Shown: positions 8,231 through 17,318, numbered from the stretch's first letter. The stretch: 64,000 nt of DNA from Streptomyces megasporus (GCF_000718985.1 NZ_JODL01000044.1:1-64000), one strand, 5' to 3'. Program-made: numbers and translations. The notes: generated by a model not told the origin, from the sequence alone.

Positions 8231-8832
8231 GGGCCGTGGCTTGGACGGCGCCGGCCCTGTTCGCGGTGTTCCTGCTGCTCGACGGCGTGGTGCGCATCAG
8301 TGTGCAGCGGCGCCGTACCGGGGACAGCGGGGTCCGTCTCCCCGTCGGCGCGCCGCACTGGTGCGCGCGGCTGGCCAGCGCCGCCGGCGGCGTCCTGGCC
8401 GGTGCGGCGGCCCCGGCCGCCGACCTGCTGGGCATGCCCCTGCTGCCCGGCGCGGACCGGCCCGCCTGGCGGGCGGCCGGTCTGGCCCTGGCCGCGCTCG
8501 GCGTCGCCGCGACCTTCGCCGCCCAGCTGGCCATGGGCGCCTCCTGGCGCACCACCGTCGATCCCGCCGAACGGCCCGCGCTGGTCACCACCGGCCCGTT
8601 CCGCCTGGTGCGCCACCCCGTCTATACCGCGCTGACCCTCATGACCGCCGGATTCGCCCTGGCCGTGCCCAACGCCCTGGCCGTGGTCGGCCTGGCCGCC
8701 ATGCTGACCGGCGTCGAACTCCAGGTGCGCCGCATCGAAGAGCCCTGCCTGAAGCGCATCCACGGCGCCGCCTGGCAGCGGTACGCCGCCCGCACCGGAC
8801 GTTTCCTGCCCGGCCTCGGGCGCCTGCGCTGA
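8227..8832 (+). CDS. Isoprenylcysteine-methyltransferase-like membrane protein
   Basis: 201 residues from GTG 8227, overlapping the preceding stop. Four to five hydrophobic segments, then the ICMT/PEMT signature GASWRTTVDPAE, GPFRLVRHPVYTAL and ELQVRRIEEPCLKRIHGAAW. Members are SAM-dependent methyltransferases embedded in the membrane. The broken paralogue at 4008-4621 sits in the opposite operon controlled by the same operator, so this gene may now be the only working copy. Confidence 0.8.
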   Translation: MRAVAWTAPALFAVFLLLDGVVRISVQRRRTGDSGVRLPVGAPHWCARLASAAGGVLAGAAAPAADLLGMPLLPGADRPAWRAAGLALAALGVAATFAAQLAMGASWRTTVDPAERPALVTTGPFRLVRHPVYTALTLMTAGFALAVPNALAVVGLAAMLTGVELQVRRIEEPCLKRIHGAAWQRYAARTGRFLPGLGRLR

Positions 8833-8866
8833 GGCCGGGCCCCCTCCCTACGACCCGCCGCGCACC

Positions 8867-8890
8867 GGCGGCCGGTCCTCGCCGGCCGCC
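8867..8890. terminator. Hairpin between methyltransferase and regulator
   Basis: GGCGGCCGG-TCCTCG-CCGGCCGCC: 9-bp stem, 6-base loop, 34 bases after the membrane methyltransferase stop. Likely a terminator of that two-gene operon; no T tract. Confidence 0.45.
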
Positions 8891-8955
8891 CGGCTCCCTT
8901 GCCCTCGTCGGGCACGCCGGCCGCCGGCGCGGGGTCTGAGGCGCAGGAGCGGTGT

Positions 8956-9246
8956 GTGTTCGGGCCGCTGACGGTGGACCTGCGGACCCGGCAGGCGGAG
9001 GTGGACGGAAAGCCGGTCCATCTCACGCGCCGTGAGTTCGATCTCCTGGCCGCGCTGCTGTCCGATGCCGGGGCGGTGCGCCAGCGGGAGGACCTGATCA
9101 ACGAGGTATGGGATCCGAACTGGCACGGCTCGACCCGCACGCTCGATGTTCACATCGGGTCCCTGCGCGCCAAGCTCGGGGGCCGGGAGTGGATCGAGGC
9201 GGTGCGGGGGGTGGGTTTCCGTCTGGTCCTGCCCCAGCGGGTGTGA
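8956..9246 (+). CDS. Stand-alone OmpR/PhoB winged-helix DNA-binding protein
   Basis: 96 residues: VFGPLTVDLRTRQAEVDGK, LTRREFDLLAALL, then the recognition helix region STRTLDVHIGSLRAKLG and the wing VRGVGFRLV. This is exactly the effector domain of an OmpR-type response regulator with no receiver domain and therefore no phosphorylatable Asp. GTG 8956 was chosen because CAGGAG stands 7 bases upstream; TTG 8899 would add 19 unstructured residues. It precedes a histidine kinase gene, so it looks like a truncated two-component partner or a dedicated receiver-less form. Confidence 0.75.
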   Translation: MFGPLTVDLRTRQAEVDGKPVHLTRREFDLLAALLSDAGAVRQREDLINEVWDPNWHGSTRTLDVHIGSLRAKLGGREWIEAVRGVGFRLVLPQRV

Positions 9247-9324
9247 CCGCATCGCCGGGCCGGTGACCACACAGAGGCGTTCGCCGCGGCCTGTCACGGC
9301 CGGGGCGTGAAGGGGGAGATACCC

Positions 9325-10746
9325 GTGCGGCGTCAACTGATAGCGGCGTTGGTGGCCTTACCGGCCGTGGCCGTCACCACGTTCGGTCTGCCGTTGGCCC
9401 TGGACCGGGGGGATGAGGCACTGCGGGAGCTGGCGCACACCCGGGCCCGGCAGGCGCGGCAGTTGTCGCCGGCAGCGGCCAAGGCCCTGACCGCAGGTGA
9501 GCGGGACCGGCTGCGCGAGCGTATCGCCGCGTACCAGGACCGCACCGGCGGCCGCGCCCATGTCTTCGATGTCCGCGGCCGGTCGGTGGAAGGAGCCCTG
9601 TGCCTGCTGACTCCGGAGGAACTGGCCCGGCTGGCGGTGGTGCGGGCGGCGCTGCGCGGCCAGTTCACCGACTCGGCCGACCAGAGGGTCTCCGAGAACG
9701 CCCAAGAGCTGGTGGTGGCCATGCCCGTCATCCACGGCGGGGTGCTGATCGGTGTCGTGGTGGTGTGCTCGTCCCTGGACGACCTGCGGCTTGAGCAGCT
9801 GACGATCTGGGCGGTGGTCGCGGTGATCGCCGCTTTGGCGCTGGCGCTCAACGGTTTCCTGGCCGAGCCCATCGCCCGCTGGGTCCTGCGCCCGGTGCGC
9901 TACCTGGAGGTGGCCGCCCGCCGGTTCGCGGCCGGGGACCACGACGCCCGTGTACCGGTCCATCTGGGCCCGCCGGACCTGCGGGTGCTGGCGGAGACCT
10001 TCAACCACCTGGCCGAGCAGGTCCAGCAGCAGGTCACGGTGCAAAAGGCGTTCGTCTCCGACGCCTCCCACCAGCTGCGTTCTCCGCTGGTGGCGCTGCG
10101 GCTGCGGCTGGAGAACATGGAGCCGCACCTGGCGCCGGGAGGGGTGCGCAGCCTGGAGCAGGTGCTGGGAGAAGTGGACCGGATGACCGGCATCCTCAAC
10201 GCGCTGCTGCTGCTGGCCCGGGCGGAGTCCGGCGCCCAGAGCGCCGAGCCGGTGGATGTGCGGGCGGTGGCCGAGGAACGGGTGGCCTCCTGACGGCTGG
10301 TCGCGGAGCCGAAGAACATCGCCCTGACCATCGACAGTGTCGGCGAGCCGGTGGCGCAGGCGGTCACCGGCACGGTGGACCAGATCCTCGATGTCTTCCT
10401 CGACAACGCCCTCCGGGTCGCCCCGGCCGGCACCGCGGTGCGGCTGCGGCTGGCCGAGGAGGCGGGGCGGGTGGTGGTGCAGTGCATCGACGCCGGTCCC
10501 GGGATGAGCTCGGCGGAGCGTGCTCGCGCCTGCGACCGGTTCTGGCGTGGCCCCAACGCCGCCACCGGTGAGGGGTCCGGTCTGGGCCTGGCCATCGCCG
10601 CCAGCCTCGCCCGCGCCAACGACGGCCACATCCTGCTCCAGGAGGCACCGGGCGGGGGCCTGCACGCCGAGGTCCGCCTTCCTACCTGGCCATACGCGCA
10701 ACGCCGGCCTCACCGCACCGCTGCCCTCCCCAACAACCAGGGGTGA
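9325..10746 (+). pseudogene. Sensor histidine kinase interrupted by an in-frame TGA
   Basis: From GTG 9325 (GGGGGAG upstream): N-terminal TM, extracytoplasmic sensor domain, second TM near residues 155-180, HAMP, then the H box SDASHQLRSPL. TGA at 10291-10293 stops the frame. The same frame continues as RLVAEPKNIALT with a complete ATPase domain: N box QILDVFLDNALR, G1 DAGPGMS, G2 GSGLGLAIA. Related kinases usually have Trp at this point (VAAWRP-like), so a TGG to TGA change is likely. A restart would yield a separate ATPase domain without its H box. Confidence 0.8.
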
Positions 10747-10928
10747 TCTTGGGCTGTTCCTTGCACATCCGCTGCATCTGCCCTGCCCGGGAGCTGACAC
10801 CCGCTTTCCTACGCTGACGCCCGGCCCTCTCTGCCATGCGCCGGCCGGCCGTCTCCAGCGCTTGACGTCCCTGTTCGTGCGCGGCCTTCGCTTCACCCCG
10901 GCCGCCCTCTCACCTCCAAGGAGGAGGC

Positions 10929-13190
10929 GTGGGATCCCAGTCCACCGCCCGCACCACGACCACGTCCGGCTCTGCGCCACCTGTCCCGGCCAAGGGACTG
11001 GCCAGGCTGGGCCGCTGGCTGGCCCGCCGCCGGATTCTCGTGCTGCTGGTCACGTTCGTGGCCCTGGCCGTTGCGGTGCCTCTCGGCTCCGATGTGCAAA
11101 GCCTCCTGTCGGAGGGCGGCATCACGGTCCCGTCCTCGGAATCGGCCCGCGCCGATGATCTGCTCAACACCCGGTTCGAGGGCGGCTCCCCACACCTGGT
11201 GTTCATCGCCGCCGCCGACACCGACATCGACACTCCTAAGGCCGCCAGGGCGGGAACCGCGCTGACCGAACAACTGGCCCAAGAGCCCGGGGTGGTGCAG
11301 GCCGCCTCCTACTGGACTTTGGACGAGACCCCCATGCTTCGCTCCGAGGACGGCCGCAAGGGGCTGGTCATGGTGCGGCTGGCCGGGGACGAGGACCAGG
11401 TCCGCGACACCGCAGCGAGGATCGTGCCCGAGGTGACCGGCCGGCAGGGCCCGCTGGAGGTCACCGCGACCGGCGTGACCGCGGTCCGCATGGAGATCGA
11501 ACAGCGCAGCGAGGAGGACCTGGTCAAGGCCGAGCTGCTGTCCGGCCCGCTGGTGCTGATCATCCTGCTGCTGGTGTTCGGCAGTGTCGTGGCCGCCGGC
11601 ACCCCGCTGGCCGTCGGCGTCCTCGCCGTCATCGGCTCCTTCGTCATCCTGCGGCTGCTGGACATGGTCGTGCAGGTCTCGGTGTTCTCCGTCAACATCA
11701 CCACCGCCCTCGGCCTGGGCCTGGCCATCGACTACAGCCTGTTCATCGTCACCCGCTACCGCGAAGAACTCGCTCACGGCCGCACCGTGCACGAGGCCGT
11801 CGCCCAGTCGGTGCGCACCGCCGGCCGCACTGTGCTGTTCTCCGCCCTGACGGTGGCGTTGTCGCTGTCGGCGATGCTCGTCTTCCCCATGTACCACCTG
11901 CGGTCCTTCGCCTACTCCGGCATCGCGGTGGTGGCGCTGGCCGCGCTCGGTTCGGTGGTGGTCCTGCCCGCGCTGCTGGCCGTCCTCGGCCACCGTATCG
12001 ACGCCCTCAACGTCCGCCGCCTGTGGCGCCGGGATGCCACGGCCGCTGCCGCGCGCACCGACCGGGAAGGGTTCTGGCACCAGCTGGCCATGGCGGTGAT
12101 GCGCCGCCCCCTGCCCTTCGCGCTGACGATCGCGGCGATCCTGGTGGCGCTCGGGCTGCCGTTCCTGCGGGCGGAGTTCAGCGACAGCGACGACCGCGTC
12201 CTGCCGGCCGGCTCCCCCGCACACCAGGGCGCCCAGGTACTGCGCGAGGAATTCGACAACCGCGAAGGGTCGCCGCTGAACGTGGTCCTGCCCGACATCG
12301 CCCCCGATACGGCCTCTGACGAGGTGGCCGACTACGCCCGGCGCCTGTCCGAGGTGCCCGGCGTCACCCGCGTCGATGCGCTGACCGGCTCCTACCGCGA
12401 CGGCAGGCGGATCGCCCCACCCGGCCCGGCCACCGAGCGGTTCACCGCCAAGACGGGCACCTGGCTGTCGGTGGTCTCCGACACCGAGCCGTACTCCGAG
12501 CGCGGCATGGACCTGGTCAGAACCATCCGCGACCTGCCCGCACCGGACACGGCCCTGGTGGGCGGGCAGGCCGCCCTGCTGGTGGACTCCAAAGCCACCA
12601 TCGAGGACAAGCTGCCCTGGGCGCTGGGCATCATCGCGCTCTCCACGCTGGTGCTGCTGTTCTTGTTCACCGGCAGCCTGCTGATCCCCCTCAAGGCCAT
12701 CGTCCTCAACCTGCTCAGCCTCACGGCCACCTTCGGCGCGATGGTCTACATCTTCCAGGACGGGAACCTGCGCTGGCTGGTCGGCGACTTCACCGTCACC
12801 GGCACGCTCGACATCGACACCCCGGTCTTGATGTTCTGCGTCGCCTTCGGCCTGTCCATGGACTACGAGGTCTTCCTCCTGTCGCGGATCAAGGAGGAAT
12901 ACCACCGCACCGGCGACAACATCTCCGCCGTGGCCTGGGGCCTGGAACGCACCGGACGGCTGGTCACCGCGGCCGCCGCCCTGGTCGCCACCGTCCTGCT
13001 CGCCTTCGCCACCTCCTCCCTGACCCCCCTCAAACTCCTCGGCATCGGCCTCGCGCTGGCGGTGATCGTCGACGCCACCTTGGTCCGCGGCATCCTGGTA
13101 CCGGCGTTCATGCGCCTGGCCGGCCGCGCCAACTGGTGGGCTCCCCGCCCTCTGGCCCGCCTGCACCGGAAGATCGGCCTGGACGACTAG
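10929..13190 (+). CDS. MMPL-family RND exporter
   Basis: 753 residues, GTG 10929 with AAGGAGGAG just upstream. Architecture is TM1, a first extracytoplasmic domain (about 60-190), a block of five or six TMs, a second large loop, and a second TM block. Family motifs: GLAIDYSLFIVTRYREEL in the first TM block and GLSMDYEVFLLSRIKEEY in the second, carrying the proton-relay Asp-Tyr pairs. MMPL proteins export lipids, siderophores or drugs using the proton gradient. It follows the receiver-less regulator and kinase on the same strand, so it may be their target. A strong terminator follows. Confidence 0.9.
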   Translation: MGSQSTARTTTTSGSAPPVPAKGLARLGRWLARRRILVLLVTFVALAVAVPLGSDVQSLLSEGGITVPSSESARADDLLNTRFEGGSPHLVFIAAADTDIDTPKAARAGTALTEQLAQEPGVVQAASYWTLDETPMLRSEDGRKGLVMVRLAGDEDQVRDTAARIVPEVTGRQGPLEVTATGVTAVRMEIEQRSEEDLVKAELLSGPLVLIILLLVFGSVVAAGTPLAVGVLAVIGSFVILRLLDMVVQVSVFSVNITTALGLGLAIDYSLFIVTRYREELAHGRTVHEAVAQSVRTAGRTVLFSALTVALSLSAMLVFPMYHLRSFAYSGIAVVALAALGSVVVLPALLAVLGHRIDALNVRRLWRRDATAAAARTDREGFWHQLAMAVMRRPLPFALTIAAILVALGLPFLRAEFSDSDDRVLPAGSPAHQGAQVLREEFDNREGSPLNVVLPDIAPDTASDEVADYARRLSEVPGVTRVDALTGSYRDGRRIAPPGPATERFTAKTGTWLSVVSDTEPYSERGMDLVRTIRDLPAPDTALVGGQAALLVDSKATIEDKLPWALGIIALSTLVLLFLFTGSLLIPLKAIVLNLLSLTATFGAMVYIFQDGNLRWLVGDFTVTGTLDIDTPVLMFCVAFGLSMDYEVFLLSRIKEEYHRTGDNISAVAWGLERTGRLVTAAAALVATVLLAFATSSLTPLKLLGIGLALAVIVDATLVRGILVPAFMRLAGRANWWAPRPLARLHRKIGLDD

Positions 13191-13220
13191 CCACCCCACC
13201 CGGAACGCGCGGGAAAGCAA

Positions 13221-13257
13221 CCGGGGGCGGCCGGGCACCACGTCCGGCCGCCCCCGG
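13221..13257. terminator. Terminator after the MMPL gene
   Basis: CCGGGGGCGGCCGG pairs perfectly with 13244-13257 (14 bp) around a 9-base loop, 31 bases after the MMPL stop. T-poor, as usual for actinomycetes. Confidence 0.75.
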
Positions 13258-13334
13258 TCATCGCCGTTCCGGGTAAGGGCCGGGGGTCGGGTAGCGGACC
13301 CCTCGTCCGGCTTCGCGCAGGGGCGCGACGAAGT

Positions 13335-13360
13335 GACATATCAACGTCCGTTAGTGTGTC
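13335..13360. promoter_or_regulatory. Candidate operator upstream of the redox cluster
   Basis: Two 12-base arms (GACATATCAACG and CGTTAGTGTGTC) around TC match in 9 of 12 positions as an inverted repeat. The site is AT-rich for this region, lies 85 bases before the DsbA gene, and resembles imperfect ATA-rich ArsR/SmtB sites. The CadC-like sensor encoded in the cluster is the obvious candidate to bind it. Inference only. Confidence 0.35.
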
Positions 13361-13444
13361 GATGCGTCGCCGGTGGCCGCTGTGCCGTGCCGGTGGGGGA
13401 GGCGCGTGTGCCCGTGTTCGTGTCCTCTCATCGGCTGAAGGCTC

Positions 13445-14107
13445 ATGACGAAGAACCTGAAGATCTCCCTCGCGCTGGTCGCCGTCGTCCTGGCGGTCGT
13501 CGGTGCGCTGCTGGCGGCCAACCGCACCCCGGAGGCGTCCGCGGAGGCGTCGGACGGGACGGCGGTCGCTCCGGCGTCGGTGCTGGTCCGCCCGGACAGT
13601 CACCGGCTGTCGACGGCGGAGGACGGCAAGGTGACGGTGGTGGAGTTCCTGGACCTGGAGTGCGAGTCGTGCCGGGCCGCATTCCCCGTCGTGGAGCAGC
13701 TTCGTGAGGAGTACGAGGGCCGGGTGACGTTCGTGATCCGGTACTTCCCGCTCCCCGGCCACAAGAACGCCGAGTTGGCCGCCCGCGCGGTGGAGGCCGC
13801 CGCCGCCCAGGGGGAGCTGGAGGCGATGTACACCAAGATGTACGAAACGCAGGAGAGCTGGGGGGATCAGCAGGTCTCGCACGAGGAGACCTTCCGCGGC
13901 TTCGCCCGCGAGCTGGGGCTGGACATGAAGCGGTTCGAGGCGGACTGGAAGGACCCGGCCACCGCGAAGCGGGTGGAGAAGGACCGCCGGGACGGCCTGA
14001 TGCTGGGGGTGCAGGGCACGCCAACGTTCTTCGTCAACGGCCAGCGGCCCGAGATCACCTCGTATGAGGACTTCAAGGCGGCCATCGAGGCGGAGCTGGC
14101 CAAGTGA
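13445..14107 (+). CDS. DsbA-family membrane-anchored thiol oxidoreductase
   Basis: 220 residues. N-terminal signal anchor (about 7-25), then a thioredoxin-fold domain with inserted helices: VEFLDLECESCRAAFPVVEQ holds the CxxC active site (CESC), and VQGTPTFFVNG contains the cis-Pro. Such proteins form disulfides in exported proteins on the outside of the membrane. The stop overlaps the start of a vitamin K epoxide reductase-type gene (GTGA); VKOR is the usual actinobacterial re-oxidase of DsbA, so the two form a working pair. Confidence 0.9.
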   Translation: MTKNLKISLALVAVVLAVVGALLAANRTPEASAEASDGTAVAPASVLVRPDSHRLSTAEDGKVTVVEFLDLECESCRAAFPVVEQLREEYEGRVTFVIRYFPLPGHKNAELAARAVEAAAAQGELEAMYTKMYETQESWGDQQVSHEETFRGFARELGLDMKRFEADWKDPATAKRVEKDRRDGLMLGVQGTPTFFVNGQRPEITSYEDFKAAIEAELAK

Positions 14108-14748
14108 CCGTCGCCGCGCCGCCCGCCCCGGGCCGGGCGCCCGATGTCGAGGGCGCCGCTCCGGTGGGGCGGCGGATGCTGGCGGTCGTGCTGACCGTCG
14201 GAGGCGCGGTCGGGTTCCTGGCCGCCTTCGCGTTGGCGGTGGAGAAGATCGCCTTGCTGAAGGATCCCTCCTACCGCCCGTCGTGCAGCATCAACCCGGT
14301 GCTCAGCTGCGGGTCGGTGATGGCCACGCCGCAGGCGGAGGTGTTCGGGTTCCCCAACCCGCTGCTGGGCATCGCCGGTTTCGCGGTGGTGACCACGCTC
14401 GGGGTGGTGCTGTGGACCGGCGCGGTGCTGCCGCGCTGGATGTGGTGGGGGCTTGAGGCCGGGGTCGTCTTCGGTGTGGGGTTCGTGCACTGGCTGATCT
14501 TCCAGAGCCTGTACCGGATCGACGCGCTGTGCCCGTACTGCATGGCCGTCTGGGCGGTGATGATCCCCGTCTTCTGGTACACCACCGTGCACGCCGTCAC
14601 CCGCGGGCGGCTGCCCGTGCCGCGGGGGGTGCGGCGGGCGGCGAGCGTGGTGGCCGGCTACCACGGGGTGGTGCTCACCTGCTGGTACCTGGCCATCGCC
14701 GTGCTGATCCTTCAGCGGTTCTGGCTGTACTGGACCACCCTCCTCTGA
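14104..14748 (+). CDS. Vitamin K epoxide reductase (VKOR) family protein
   Basis: 214 residues with four or five TM helices. Loop cysteines SCSINPVLSCG (about residues 59-69) and the active-site pair ALCPYCMAVW (about 140-149) match bacterial VKOR. It re-oxidises DsbA-like proteins and passes electrons to menaquinone. Direct four-base overlap with the DsbA gene supports a dedicated oxidising couple inside this metal island. Confidence 0.92.
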   Translation: MTVAAPPAPGRAPDVEGAAPVGRRMLAVVLTVGGAVGFLAAFALAVEKIALLKDPSYRPSCSINPVLSCGSVMATPQAEVFGFPNPLLGIAGFAVVTTLGVVLWTGAVLPRWMWWGLEAGVVFGVGFVHWLIFQSLYRIDALCPYCMAVWAVMIPVFWYTTVHAVTRGRLPVPRGVRRAASVVAGYHGVVLTCWYLAIAVLILQRFWLYWTTLL

Positions 14749-14787
14749 CCCCGCCCACTTTGTGTGTCCCCGTCGAAGGTGCCTGTG

Positions 14788-15387
14788 ATGACCGTTTCTT
14801 CCCGCGGAGGTGCGCGGATACCGCGCCGCACCGCCCTTGCCGCTCTGCCGCTGGCCGTGCTCGCGGCCGTCGGCTGCGCCCCGCAGTCCGAGGACGCCCC
14901 CTCCGGCGGCGAGGCCGCCGACCGGCGGCAACTGCTGCACATCCCGGCCGCCGACCGGCAGGCGGCACCGGATGTGCGGGGCGAGACGTTGACCGGCGAG
15001 GAGCTCGCGCTGGCCGACTTTCGCGGCAAGATCGTGGTGCTCAACGTGTGGGGCTCGTGGTGCGCGCCGTGCCGGGCCGAGGCACCGCACCTGCAGAAGG
15101 TCTCCCAGGCCACCAAGGACCAGGGCGTGGTCTTCCTCGGGATCAACACCCGGGACGCCACCAGGGACAACGCGCTGAACTTCGAGGAGAGCTACGGCAT
15201 CACCTACCCCAGCCTGTGGGATCCGGCCGGGCGGCAGCTGCTGAAGTTCAAGGGCACCCTCGCGCCCTCGGCGATCCCCAGCACGGTCGCCATCGACCGT
15301 AAGGGGCGGATCGCCGCCCGCGCGCTGAAGGCCCTGGACGAGACCGAGCTGCGCTGGCTGATCGACCCCGTGCTGAAGGAGGGCTGA
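14788..15387 (+). CDS. TlpA/ResA-like thiol-disulfide lipoprotein
   Basis: 199 residues from ATG 14788. Twin-Arg-like basic start, hydrophobic stretch and lipobox ending AAVGC, so probably lipid-anchored outside. Thioredoxin domain with NVWGSWCAPCRAEAPHL (active site CAPC) and the cis-Pro loop APSAIPSTVAI. ResA/TlpA proteins use electrons from CcdA to reduce disulfides, for example in apocytochrome c or Sco copper centres. The CcdA gene follows three bases downstream. A paralogue lies at 25097-25702, about two thirds identical in the core. Confidence 0.9.
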   Translation: MTVSSRGGARIPRRTALAALPLAVLAAVGCAPQSEDAPSGGEAADRRQLLHIPAADRQAAPDVRGETLTGEELALADFRGKIVVLNVWGSWCAPCRAEAPHLQKVSQATKDQGVVFLGINTRDATRDNALNFEESYGITYPSLWDPAGRQLLKFKGTLAPSAIPSTVAIDRKGRIAARALKALDETELRWLIDPVLKEG

Positions 15388-15390
15388 GCC

Positions 15391-16143
15391 GTGCAGATCG
15401 CCGCCGGTGTGGAGACCACCGTGCTGACCGGGTCGCTGCTGCTGGCACTGCCGATCGCCGCCCTGGCCGGCGCGGTGTCGTTCTTCTCTCCCTGTGTGCT
15501 GCCGCTGGTGCCCGGCTACCTGTCCTACGTCACCGGGATCAGCGGCGCGGACCTCGCCGAGGCCCGGCGCGGCCGCATCCTGGGCGGGACGCTGCTGTTC
15601 CTGGCCGGGTTCACGGCCGTGTTCGTCTCCTTCGGCGCCGCGTTCGGCTACGCCAGCAACACCCTGCTGGAACACCAGGAGATCCTGATCCGGGTACTGG
15701 GGGCGGCGACCATCGCCATGGGCCTGTCGTTCATGGGGGTGCTGCCGGGGATGAACCGGGAGTGGCGGCTGCACCGCCGCCCGGCGGCCGGATGGGCCGG
15801 GGCCCCGATGCTGGGAGTGCTGTTCGGTCTGGGCTGGACCCCGTGCATCGGCCCCACCCTGGCCGCCGTCCAGGCCCTGGCCTTCACCGAGGCCAGCGCC
15901 GGTCGCGGCGCGGTGCTCACCGTCGCCTACTGCGCCGGGCTGGGGCTGCCCTTCCTGGCGGCGGGCCTGGCGTTCCGCAAGGCGCTCGGGGTCTTCGCCT
16001 GGGTCAAGGCCCACTACTAGTGGGTGATGCGCGCCGGCGGCGGCATGATGATCGCCACCGGCCTGCTGATGGTCACCGGGGTGTGGAGCTACCTGATCGG
16101 CCAGATGCAGTCCTGGTCCGCCGGCTTCACCGTCGGCATCTGA
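15391..16143 (+). pseudogene. ccdA: CcdA-type electron carrier interrupted by TAG
   Basis: Six-TM CcdA/DsbD-beta protein: [20 protein letters not shown] and [14 protein letters not shown] hold the two redox cysteines. The frame from GTG 15391 reads VKAHY and then TAG at 16018-16020; the remaining 40 codons (WVMRAGGGMMIA to FTVGI) stay in frame up to TGA 16143. The paralogue at 24338-25093 has CAG (Gln) at exactly this position. A single C to T change removes only the last TM helix, so partial function is imaginable. CcdA moves electrons from thioredoxin to TlpA-like proteins outside. Confidence 0.88.
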
Positions 16144-16198
16144 CAACCGCCCGGCCGCGCCACGGCCCGAGCCCGGGCGGACACCGACAAGACACCGA

Positions 16199-16588
16199 AT
16201 GAGGACACCTGCAGTGAACGTGGAACGGCCGGACGCGGATTCTTGTGATCTGCTGTGCCTGGACCTGCCGGTCGCCGAGGACATCCGCACCCGCATGCCG
16301 CCGCTGCCCGCCCTGGAACAGGCCGCCGCGGCCGCCAAGGCGCTGGCGGACCCCACCCGCCTGACGGTGGCCGCCGCCCTGGCCGCGGGCGGGGAGCTGT
16401 GCGTGTGCGACCTGGCCTGGGTCGTCGGCCAGGCCCAGAACCTGGTCTCCCACCACCTGCGGCACCTGCGCACCGCCGGCCTGGCCGCCTCCCGCCGCGA
16501 CGGCCGGCTGGTGATGTACACCCTCACCGACCGCGGCCACGCCCTGCTGTCCACGCTGCTCGCCCCCACCACCGCCACGCCGGCCTGA
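16199..16588 (+). CDS. CadC-like ArsR-family Cd/Pb/Zn sensor
   Basis: 129 residues from ATG 16199 (GTG 16214 is an alternative). Cys16 and Cys20 in the N-terminal arm (SCDLLCLD) plus Cys68 and Cys70 (GGELCVCDLA) give the four-Cys pattern of staphylococcal CadC. DNA-binding helix NLVSHHLRHLR is intact. CadC-type proteins release cadA-type promoters on binding Cd, Pb or Zn. Position between CcdA and Sco1 suggests control of the redox cluster and perhaps of the ATPase at 19.5 kb. A frameshifted paralogue occupies the equivalent place in the inverted copy near 24 kb. Confidence 0.88.
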   Translation: MRTPAVNVERPDADSCDLLCLDLPVAEDIRTRMPPLPALEQAAAAAKALADPTRLTVAAALAAGGELCVCDLAWVVGQAQNLVSHHLRHLRTAGLAASRRDGRLVMYTLTDRGHALLSTLLAPTTATPA

Positions 16589-16625
16589 CCCGGCCCACCC
16601 GCGCCACACGAACGGACACCACCAG

Positions 16626-17318
16626 ATGAATCCGCGCACCCCCCGCGCCCGGCGAGCCGCCGCGGCCGCGTTCGCGCTGACCGCCGCTCTCACCCTGGCC
16701 GCCTGCGGCCAGGACGCCCCCGCCCCGCCGGGCGAGGCCAAGCCCGGCGTCTCCCGCGCCGACGACGCCTCCCCGTACAAGGGGACGGAACTCACCACCC
16801 CCTTCGCCAAGCCGGACCTGCAGCTCACCGACGACCAGGGCAAGCCGTTCGACCTGCGCAAGGACACCGCGGGCCGCACGGTGCTGCTCTTCTTCGGCTA
16901 CACCAACTGCCCCGACGTGTGCCCCACCACCATGGGCGACCTCTCCACCGCCCTGGCCCGCCAGCCCCAGAGCGTGCGCGACAACGTCGAGGTCGTCTTC
17001 GTCACCACCGACCCCGAACGCGACACCCCCGAAAGCCTGGACACGTGGCTGGCCGCCTTCGGCGAGAACTTCACCGGCCTCTCCGGCGACCTGGCCAAGG
17101 TCAAGAAGGCCGCGCTCGGCGTCGGCATCTCGGTGGACGACCCCACAAAGCACCACGACGGCACCGTCACCTCCGACCACGGCACCCAGGTCATCGCCTT
17201 CACCCCCGACGACAACCAAGGCCGGGTCGTGTACACCAGCGGCACCACGGTCGACGACTTCGCCCACGACCTGCCGCTGCTGACCCGGGGCGTGCACACA
17301 GACGCGAGGCAGCAGTGA
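16626..17318 (+). CDS. Sco1/SenC/PrrC-family lipoprotein
   Basis: 230 residues. Signal peptide with lipobox LTLAACG, so membrane-anchored outside. Thioredoxin-like Sco domain: LLFFGYTNCPDVCPTTMGDL has the copper/thiol CxxxC (Cys-Pro-Asp-Val-Cys), and the partner His lies in VTSDHGTQV. Sco proteins deliver copper to cytochrome oxidase CuA or act as thiol reductases. Located after TlpA and CcdA, which could keep its cysteines reduced. The spacing before lnt is 40 bases. Confidence 0.9.
   Translation: MNPRTPRARRAAAAAFALTAALTLAACGQDAPAPPGEAKPGVSRADDASPYKGTELTTPFAKPDLQLTDDQGKPFDLRKDTAGRTVLLFFGYTNCPDVCPTTMGDLSTALARQPQSVRDNVEVVFVTTDPERDTPESLDTWLAAFGENFTGLSGDLAKVKKAALGVGISVDDPTKHHDGTVTSDHGTQVIAFTPDDNQGRVVYTSGTTVDDFAHDLPLLTRGVHTDARQQ

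Noticed and set aside
10291..16020. Stop-codon reassignment or readthrough explaining TGA and TAG in conserved frames
   Set aside because: Different stop codons are involved, ordinary genes nearby end with both, and no suppressor tRNA or SECIS-like element was seen. Point mutations are simpler.
13867..16578. 903-codon minus-strand open frame over the DsbA-CcdA genes
   Set aside because: Gly/Arg/His/Gln-rich shadow of high-GC coding; plus strand has consecutive complete families.
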